Assembly: GCA_963755695.1 (NCBI GenBank)
Contig: CAVWLB010000008.1
Coordinates: 1,851,833-1,915,832 of the forward strand
DNA length: 64,000 bases
Reading direction: 5' to 3'
Origin: QHWT01 sp963755695
GTDB lineage: Bacteria; Acidobacteriota; Vicinamibacteria; Vicinamibacterales; 2-12-FULL-66-21
The translations under genes were made by a program, and so were the position numbers. Below the pieces are notes generated by a model. It did no database searches and had not been told where the DNA came from. It saw nothing but the letters and a program-made list of their open reading frames with translations. Each line of letters opens with the position of its first letter. The stretch's first letter is position 1. Of the stretch, positions 58,242 to 64,000 are shown in pieces.

Positions 58242-60938
58242 CTATTCCGCGCGCAGCGCGGCGCACGGGTCGATCCTTGTCGCGCGGCGCGCGGGCAGCC
58301 ATGCCGCCATCAGTCCCACCGCCATCAGCAGCAGCGTGACGATCGTGAACGCGATCGGATCGGTCGGCGTCACCCCGAACAGGAACGTCTGCAGGACGCG
58401 AGTCACGCCGGCGGCCCCGGCGAGGCCGACGACCACGCCGGTGACGACGATGCGGAGCGCGCGCGTGAGCACGAGGCGGAGCACGTCGCGGCGGTCGGCG
58501 CCGAGCGCCATGCGCACGCCGATCTCGCGGCGCCGCTGCGTGACGGCGTAGGCCATCAGGCCGTAGATGCCGCACGTCGCGATGAGGGTCGCGGCGATCG
58601 CGAAGAGCGCCAGCAACAGCATCCTGAAGCGCGGCTGCGCCACCGACTTCGCGACCGCTTCATCCATCGTCACCGTGCTCTCGATCGGCAGATCGGGCGC
58701 GGCGCGCCGGATCTCCGCGCGCACGCCTTCCACCACGCTGCCGGGCGTGGCCGTGCGCGCGACGAACGACACGAACCGGATGAAGTCCCCGCTCTGCTGA
58801 AAGGGCGCGTAGATCATTGGTTGCACTCCCCGATCGAGTCCCCTCTGATGGATGTCCGCGACCACGCCCACCACCGTCAGCCACTCGCCGCGATCGCTCA
58901 AGCGCACGCGCCGGCCGAGCGCCGCGCCCGGACCACCCGGAAAGTATTCGCGCACGATGCGCTCGCTGACAATCGCCACTTTCGGCGCGTCCGCCGTGTC
59001 TCCTGCGGTGAAGTCGCGTCCCGCGAGCAGCGGCATTCCCATGGTCTTGAAATAACCCGCGTCGATCTTCGGCGTGCCGGCAAAGAGCGTCGGCTTCGGC
59101 TGACCCTCGATGTCGAAATCGCCCTGGATGAACATCCGGCCGAACGGCGCCGAGTTGATCAGGCTCGCGGACTTCACGCCCGGCAGGTACTGGATGCGAT
59201 CGAGCACGCCGCGGGCGAACGCATGGATGCGCTCGGGCGTGTCGTAGAGGCGTTCGGGCAGCGTCACCCTGACGGTCTGCACGACGCCGTCGCGCCCGCT
59301 CGATTCGAAGCCGGGCGACACCGACGTGAGACGCACGAAGCTGTGAATCAGCAGGCCCGCGGCGATCAGGAGGACGAGCGTCATCGCGATCTGCCCGGCG
59401 ACCAGCAGCGTCCGCAGCCGCTCGCCCTGACGGTCGCCCGTCGTGCGCGCTTCGCCGGCGTGCAGCGCGAGGCCTGCGCCAAACGCGGCCCCGCCGACGC
59501 GCAGCGCCGGCACGAGGCCGATCAGCAGAGTCGAGAGGAGCGACAAGCCGAGGCAAAACGCCATCACGCGCGCGTCGATGACGATGCCGCCGGGCCGCGA
59601 CAGCAGGCCTTCGGGCACGAGCGGCAGCGCGGCGTCAATCGCGAGCCACGCGAGCAGCACGCCGAGCGAGGCGCCCAGCAGCGACAACACGACGGCTTCG
59701 GTCAGCAACTGACGCACGATCCGCCAGCGTCCCGCGCCGAGCGCCATGCGCACGGACAGTTCGCCGCGGCGCGCGGTGAGGCGCGCCACCTGCAGGTTCG
59801 CGACGTTGACGCAGGCGATCAGCAGCACGAACGACACCGCCCCGAGCAGGATCAGCAGCAGCGTGCGCACGGACTCCGTGCCGTACTCCTGCAGGCCGAC
59901 CGCGCGCACGAGCGTGCGGACGTTCGGTGCGAATACGCCCTCGGGCGCGAGTGCGCCGGCGGGCGCGATCGACGGATCGTTCACCAGCGCCGTCAATTCC
60001 GCTGCCGCGCGTTCCTGCGTCACGCCTGCCTTCATGCGGCCCAGCAGGAAGAGGAACGCGTGGCTGCCGGTGTCGCCGGGCCAGCGATTGAGCAGAAAGA
60101 TGTCCGTTTCCGGTAGCGCGCCGAGCCGTGGGATCACCGGCCTGAAGCTGAAGTCCGGCGGCAGCACGCCGACGACGGTACGGGGGACGCCGTCGATACT
60201 GATGGACTGTCCGACGATCGCCAGATCGGCTTCGAGCGACGTGCGCCACAGCCGATCGCTGACGATCGCGGTGCGATCGTCGTCTGTCGCTGCGGCGCCG
60301 GTGAGGAACGCGCGGCCGCGCGCGGGACTGACGCCCAGCGTGGCGAAGAAATTCGGACTCACGTCGAGCGCGTGCAACGTCAGCGGCTCGCCGCGTTCGG
60401 TGAGCTGCGCGTCGATCGAGCTGTAGGCCGCGAGATGATCGAGCGCGGTAACGCGCGGGCGCATCGCCTCGTAGGTCACGGGCGCCCAGGTCCAGAACGT
60501 TCTGACGCCTCTTTCGGTCGGCTGCGTTGACGAGACGATGACGAGGCGATCGGGATCGGGATACGGCAGCGGACGCCAGAGCACGCCGTAGGCGACGGAG
60601 AAGATCGCGGTGTTGAGGCCGATGCCGAGCGCGAGCGTGGCGAGGGCGGTGAAGGTGAACATCGGATCGCGCCGGATCAATCGCAGCGCGTGACGCACGT
60701 CCTGCGCGAACGTTTCGACCGTCGCGAAGGTCCACGGCTCGCGCGACTGTTCGCGCAGCCGCAGCCGATTGCCAATCCGCCGCCGCGCGGCCGCCCGCGC
60801 CTCGTCGCCGCTCAGGCCATCCGCGTCGGCGAGGGCGTGCGCCTTCATCTCCTCGTGAAAGCGCAGCTCGTCTTCCAGATCCCGATCGAACTGATTCCGC
60901 TGGAAGAAGAACAGCAGACGTCGGAGCACAGAACCCAC
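58242..60938 (-). CDS. ADOP/MacB-type FtsX permease, intact
   Basis: The 898-residue protein has the N-terminal ADOP extension (QRNQFDRDLEDELRFHEEMKAHALADADGLSGDEARAAARRR pattern), then RLIRRDPMFTFTALATLALGIGLNTAIFS (helix 1). It has MacB_PCD domains at about 120-320 and 530-720, helices around FVLLIACVNVANLQVAR, and a final FtsX block with RREIGVRMALGADRRDVLRLVLTRAL and three helices. It is the complete family architecture. No MacB ATPase is linked. The PadR gene lies upstream on the same strand with a 168-bp gap and probably controls it. Confidence 0.95.
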   Translation of the reverse strand: MGSVLRRLLFFFQRNQFDRDLEDELRFHEEMKAHALADADGLSGDEARAAARRRIGNRLRLREQSREPWTFATVETFAQDVRHALRLIRRDPMFTFTALATLALGIGLNTAIFSVAYGVLWRPLPYPDPDRLVIVSSTQPTERGVRTFWTWAPVTYEAMRPRVTALDHLAAYSSIDAQLTERGEPLTLHALDVSPNFFATLGVSPARGRAFLTGAAATDDDRTAIVSDRLWRTSLEADLAIVGQSISIDGVPRTVVGVLPPDFSFRPVIPRLGALPETDIFLLNRWPGDTGSHAFLFLLGRMKAGVTQERAAAELTALVNDPSIAPAGALAPEGVFAPNVRTLVRAVGLQEYGTESVRTLLLILLGAVSFVLLIACVNVANLQVARLTARRGELSVRMALGAGRWRIVRQLLTEAVVLSLLGASLGVLLAWLAIDAALPLVPEGLLSRPGGIVIDARVMAFCLGLSLLSTLLIGLVPALRVGGAAFGAGLALHAGEARTTGDRQGERLRTLLVAGQIAMTLVLLIAAGLLIHSFVRLTSVSPGFESSGRDGVVQTVRVTLPERLYDTPERIHAFARGVLDRIQYLPGVKSASLINSAPFGRMFIQGDFDIEGQPKPTLFAGTPKIDAGYFKTMGMPLLAGRDFTAGDTADAPKVAIVSERIVREYFPGGPGAALGRRVRLSDRGEWLTVVGVVADIHQRGLDRGVQPMIYAPFQQSGDFIRFVSFVARTATPGSVVEGVRAEIRRAAPDLPIESTVTMDEAVAKSVAQPRFRMLLLALFAIAATLIATCGIYGLMAYAVTQRRREIGVRMALGADRRDVLRLVLTRALRIVVTGVVVGLAGAAGVTRVLQTFLFGVTPTDPIAFTIVTLLLMAVGLMAAWLPARRATRIDPCAALRAE

Positions 60939-61106
60939 GGCACTCTCCTCAGAGTCAGGACACTACGTCTCATCCGAGGGGCTTCACCCCTCGGACTCCC
61001 CAACACGCTCTCTCGCACGCCGCTTCGCCGGCGCGCTCCGTTCGCGTGGCTCGCTCGCGGCGCTCGCTCGTACCGTGACACGAGCGTCGCATGTATGAGA
61101 TGCCTT

Positions 61107-61451
61107 CTACGTCGTCTTCATCACGCGCATGATTGCGCCGAACATCTCGGAGAATCGCGATTCCTCGACGCCGAGCTGCTTCTTCCCGGCAGTCGTGAGG
61201 GTGTAGAAGCGGGCTCGCCGGTTGTTCGCCGAAATCTTCCACTCGGCCAACACCCATCGCTTGACGAGCATCCGCTGCAGCGCCGGATACAGCGATCCCT
61301 CTTCGATCGTCAGCACGTCCGCCGACAGCATCTGGATGTGCTGCGCGATGCCGTAGCCGTGCATCGACTCGATCGACAGCGTCTTCAGAATCAACATCTC
61401 GAGCGTGCCCGGAAGCAGCTCGTTCTTGCTCTTGGTCTTCGCTTCTTTCAT
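61107..61451 (-). CDS. PadR-family transcriptional regulator
   Basis: Start at ATG 61451 (MKEAKTKSKNELLPGTLEM). The 114-residue protein has the PadR winged helix: PGTLEMLILKTLSIESMHGYGIAQHIQ, LTIEEGSLYPALQRMLVKRWV, RRARFYTLTTAGKKQL, and a C-terminal helix. Short PadR proteins of this type are the usual partner of ADOP permeases and most act as repressors. It is on the same strand upstream of the ADOP gene. Confidence 0.95.
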   Translation of the reverse strand: MKEAKTKSKNELLPGTLEMLILKTLSIESMHGYGIAQHIQMLSADVLTIEEGSLYPALQRMLVKRWVLAEWKISANNRRARFYTLTTAGKKQLGVEESRFSEMFGAIMRVMKTT

Positions 61452-61533
61452 CAGCTTCTCTTTGCATAGACGAACTATGGAAGTGGAAAGTTTCTCTTTT
61501 CGGGGAGAGGCTGTCAACTGTTGGCGTTTGGCG

Positions 61534-61697
61534 TTATCCGAGGCAGATGACCTGGCCGTCGGGCGAGGCGGCGACGACCTTGCCCTTGGCGACGGCTAGG
61601 GGAGCCGCGACAAAAAGGCGGTGGTTGTCGTCTGACCGGAGGCCGCAGTCACCGCGGTGGCGAGGAGGATGGTGCTGAGGGTCAGGCGTCAAAGCAT
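61534..61697 (-). pseudogene. Remnant of a PQQ-type propeller gene
   Basis: The minus strand reads RLTLSTILLATAVTAASGQ, which looks like a signal peptide. One frame over it reads LAVAKGKVVAASPDGQVICLG before a stop, which is a typical PQQ-propeller strand. A large middle part would be missing and the frame changes in between. This is a tentative reading of a short, broken segment. Confidence 0.35.
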
Positions 61698-61729
61698 GGA
61701 GTGAGCCTCATTCCAAGCCACCACGGAAC

Positions 61730-62524
61730 CTACCCGAGGCCTTCGAGAATCGCCGCAAGCTCACCCGGCTGATCGATCATGATGTCGTGACCGCATTTCA
61801 TCTCGACCGTCCTCCACGCGCGATCCGCCTGACAGCGATTGTACGCAGCGTCGAAGGTTGTGGAGGGAAAGTCGCGCGCACGAATGTAAACCTTTTGGGG
61901 AACTGTTTGGTAGGCGCCGCTGACTCGCAGTGCCTCGGTGAAACATTTGACGGGATGAGGCGTCATCTTGCTGTCGACCCATGCGGCATCCTTCGCGTTG
62001 ACGCGAAAGTTCGCGGCGGGAATCGGGGGCGCGACGTGTTCCGGCCAGGGTGCGGCTGCGGGACCTAGGAGTGTGGTGAGCGACTGTCCGTCCTGCGGCA
62101 TGAACGCGTCGAGATAGACAATCGCGGCGATCCGTTCTCGCACCCGCTCGGCAACACCGGTCATGACCATCCCGCCGTACGAGTGCCCGACGAGAACGAG
62201 CGCATCGAGATCCTTCCACTTGACCTCGTTCACGACGTCGTCGACATGGGTCGAGAGGTTGATCGCATCGCTGGCCAGGTGACAGCGCTCACCGACTCCC
62301 GACAGAGTTGGAGCGACGACATAGCGGCCTTTTGCCGTCAGACGATCGGCGACGCGTCGCCAGCACCAGCCGCCGTGCCAGGCCCCGTGCACGAGCACAA
62401 AAGGTGAGTCCTTTGCCTGCGCGTGCACCGTCGAAGCACCGAACAGGCCCACTGAAGCGCCGGTGGCCAACGCTCCCGTTAGAAGTTGCCGACGCGACAC
62501 TGAAGCGCGGGTCATCCGCGTCAT
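61730..62524 (-). CDS. Tat-secreted alpha/beta hydrolase (salicylate-esterase-like)
   Basis: The 264-residue protein has a Tat signal (SVSRRQLLTGALATGASVG), then PFVLVHGAWHGGWCWRRVADRL, a GHSYGG nucleophile elbow, and CGHDIMIDQPGELAAIL carrying the catalytic His. The VHGAWHGGWCW block and overall length match plant-type methylesterase (SABP2-like) and bacterial EstC proteins. It should hydrolyse small esters in the periplasm. It stands alone. Confidence 0.92.
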   Translation of the reverse strand: MTRMTRASVSRRQLLTGALATGASVGLFGASTVHAQAKDSPFVLVHGAWHGGWCWRRVADRLTAKGRYVVAPTLSGVGERCHLASDAINLSTHVDDVVNEVKWKDLDALVLVGHSYGGMVMTGVAERVRERIAAIVYLDAFMPQDGQSLTTLLGPAAAPWPEHVAPPIPAANFRVNAKDAAWVDSKMTPHPVKCFTEALRVSGAYQTVPQKVYIRARDFPSTTFDAAYNRCQADRAWRTVEMKCGHDIMIDQPGELAAILEGLG

Positions 62525-62989
62525 CGTAAGAGCTCCTGTTCTGTGGTTTCCAGAGCGCCGCGGGCAAACGCCTTGCGTCTTCAGCCGCAGCGCATGATCG
62601 CACCGGCCGCCGTGGGCTGCAAGACGCCTGGCGCTCCGGCGCCGCGGTCACGCCAGCCGCTGCTGAGAGCAGCTGGCCAAAATCGCTCGCCGCTGTGATC
62701 TTCCGAAGCCAGCCTGGAGACAACGCGTCGAGCAACAGCCCTTAGCCGGCTCCGGACGCGTACGCGAACGTCCGGACGAAAGATGTGCTCGCCTCCGAGC
62801 TTCCACCCGCCGGCTCGATGAGCATGCCCCGATGCACACATATGATTCGCATTGGCTGACGTTTACACAGATTACTTTGTATTGTAAAGTAAAACGCCTG
62901 GGTCCGATGCGGACTGGAGGAGCGAAGCGTATGAATGCGGGCCTGGTTTGCGGGCAGCAGGTTCAGGGGCGCCTGCGGGGTGAGGCCCG
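62525..62989. other. Intergenic region with divergent promoters
   Basis: The region lies between the divergent hydrolase and ADOP genes. The right part (62840-62892) is noticeably AT-rich and carries a palindrome at 62872-62892. The rest has no supported gene. Confidence 0.5.
62872..62892 (+). promoter_or_regulatory. Palindromic operator candidate upstream of the ADOP gene
   Basis: TTACTTT (62872-62878) and AAAGTAA (62886-62892) form a perfect 7-bp inverted repeat with a 7-nt centre (GTATTGT), 97 bases before the ATG. The short AT-rich dyad suits a PadR-type repressor, the regulator class that normally accompanies ADOP genes. Confidence 0.55.
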
Positions 62990-64000
62990 ATGACGGCGGT
63001 GGGTGTGCCGGGGGCCTCGGGCCGCGGTCCGCTGACCGCGGTCTCGTGGCTCGACTGGAAGCTGGGCGCGCGTCTGCTGCTGAAATATCCCGCGCTCACG
63101 ATCATCGGGGGCCTCTCGCTGGCGGCCGCCATCGCGATTGGGGCGGTCGGCATCGAAGTCGCCGGCGAACTGCTGTACAAACGGCTGCCGTTCCCTGAAG
63201 GCGGTCGAATCGTGCGCCTGGAGACGCAGGACGCGGCGGCGTCACGCGTGGAGCCGAGGGTGCTCCACGATTTCGCGATCTGGCGGCGATCTCTCAAGAC
63301 GGTGGCAGAACTCGGTGCGGCGCGCGTGAGCGAGCGCAACGTGCTCACGGGCGAAGGCCGTGTCGAATCGCTGCGCGTGGCGGAAATCACGGCGTCTGCG
63401 TTTCCGCTCACCCGCGTGCCGCCGTTACTCGGCCGACCGCTGCAGCCGACGGACGAAATGCCGGGTGCGGAGCCCGTCGTGGTCCTGGGTTACGACGTCT
63501 GGCAGAGACAGTTCCTCCACGACCCGGCGATCATCGGCCGTATCGTGACGGTGGGCCGCGCGGCCCGCACCGTGGTGGGCGTGATGCCGCCGCGCTTCGG
63601 CTTCCCGCACAATCAGCAGGTATGGGTGCCCTTGCCGGTCCAGGACGCGCCGCCGCGCGAAGGGCCGGCCGTGCAGGTGTTCGGCCGCCTCGCCGACGGA
63701 GCGAGCTGGCAGGATGCCGCGGCGGAGCTCGACGTCGTCTCGGCACGCGTGGCGGCCGACCAGCCGACCACCCACGCGCAGCTGCGGACGCGCGTTCGCG
63801 CATTCGCCGGGCGCACGCCGGGTGATCCGCTGCGGCTGGAAGATCTGGCGGTCCACGCCATCGTCCTGCTGCTGCTGGGGGCGGTGTCGGCGAACGTCGC
63901 GACGCTGATCTTCGCGCGCACGGCGATGCGCGAATCGGAGATCGTCGTCCGCCACGCGCTGGGGGCGACCCGTGCCCGCGTGATCGCACAGATCGTCACC
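62990..64000 (+). CDS. ADOP/MacB-type FtsX permease, 3' end outside window
   Basis: The frame is open from ATG 62990 to the window end (337 codons). It has WLDWKLGARLLLKYPALTIIGGLSLAAAIAIGAVGIEVAGEL (helix 1, with the ADOP RLLLKYP pattern). A MacB_PCD domain follows (PFPEGGRIVRLETQD, GRPLQPTDEMPGAEPVVVLGYDVWQRQF, PRFGFPHNQQVWVPLP). Next comes the second helix, VHAIVLLLLGAVSANVATLIFARTAMRESEIVVRHALGAT. It lacks the long N-terminal extension of the copy at 58 kb. The start could alternatively be the GTG three codons on. The substrate is unknown. Confidence 0.92.
   Translation, partial: MTAVGVPGASGRGPLTAVSWLDWKLGARLLLKYPALTIIGGLSLAAAIAIGAVGIEVAGELLYKRLPFPEGGRIVRLETQDAAASRVEPRVLHDFAIWRRSLKTVAELGAARVSERNVLTGEGRVESLRVAEITASAFPLTRVPPLLGRPLQPTDEMPGAEPVVVLGYDVWQRQFLHDPAIIGRIVTVGRAARTVVGVMPPRFGFPHNQQVWVPLPVQDAPPREGPAVQVFGRLADGASWQDAAAELDVVSARVAADQPTTHAQLRTRVRAFAGRTPGDPLRLEDLAVHAIVLLLLGAVSANVATLIFARTAMRESEIVVRHALGATRARVIAQIVT

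Noticed and set aside
58821..60116. 431-codon plus-strand ORF opposite the ADOP gene
   Set aside because: Antisense shadow; rich in Arg, His and Gln with no domain, while the minus strand has a full ADOP permease.

Overview
The window is GC-rich, densely coded bacterial DNA that most resembles Acidobacteriota, probably class Vicinamibacteria. The grounds are gene content: three large MacB/FtsX-type ADOP permeases plus an orphan ADOP fragment, a PadR regulator, an ECF sigma factor of the TIGR02999 type overlapping a Ser/Thr kinase with TolB-like and TPR domains, winged-helix/PD40 propeller regulators, a PEP-CTERM protein, and many Tat-secreted enzymes. No rRNA, clear tRNA or CRISPR array was seen, and species cannot be told from the sequence.

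Layout. 1-5.3 kb: LytS/LytTR two-component pair (kinase cut by the window edge), a broken Tat-secreted protein, a frameshifted ADOP permease and a GIY-YIG remnant. 5.3-8.5 kb: ECF sigma factor overlapping a membrane Ser/Thr kinase. 8.2-10.4 kb, minus strand: a tight three-gene unit made of a membrane protein with a Cys/Gly-only tail (TIGR04222-like), a DUF692 (MNIO) enzyme and a small partner. This is the most interesting locus, a candidate peptide-modification system whose substrate would be the tail of a membrane protein. 10.5-19 kb: Nramp transporter, an unknown membrane-anchored protein, a very large hybrid histidine kinase (frameshifted) coupled to a REC-HATPase protein, and an APC permease. 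19-28 kb: small enzymes (VOC, HSL-type esterase, BKACE, DHFR-like, O-methyltransferase, DUF1624) with remnants of a serine recombinase and a transposase. 28.6-35 kb: HEAT plus PQQ-propeller protein, a methyltransferase with a zinc-ribbon-like start, and a winged-helix PD40 protein. 35.8-40.4 kb: LuxR response regulator, then a multicopper oxidase, SCO protein and Vgb-like propeller. 42-44 kb: TetR regulator divergent from a class C/family VIII hydrolase with two palindromes between them. 44-49 kb: Ser/Thr kinase with PD40 propeller, a winged-helix/FHA fusion and an aspartyl protease. 49-52 kb: ankyrin locus bounded by 103-bp direct repeats. 52-57 kb: DUF5009 protein, truncated recombinase abutting a GIY-YIG remnant, PQQ sugar dehydrogenase and several gene fragments. 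57-64 kb: VOC protein, helix-hairpin-helix protein, ADOP permease with PadR regulator, Tat hydrolase, and the start of another ADOP permease behind a palindromic operator candidate.

Many otherwise well-conserved genes are broken by single-base shifts (near 2299, 2935, 15069, 29602, 33355, 37025, 55355, and several inside 49.45-50.14 kb). Either the assembly has indel errors or the lineage is accumulating pseudogenes. I give full-gene spans for these and say where the frame changes.
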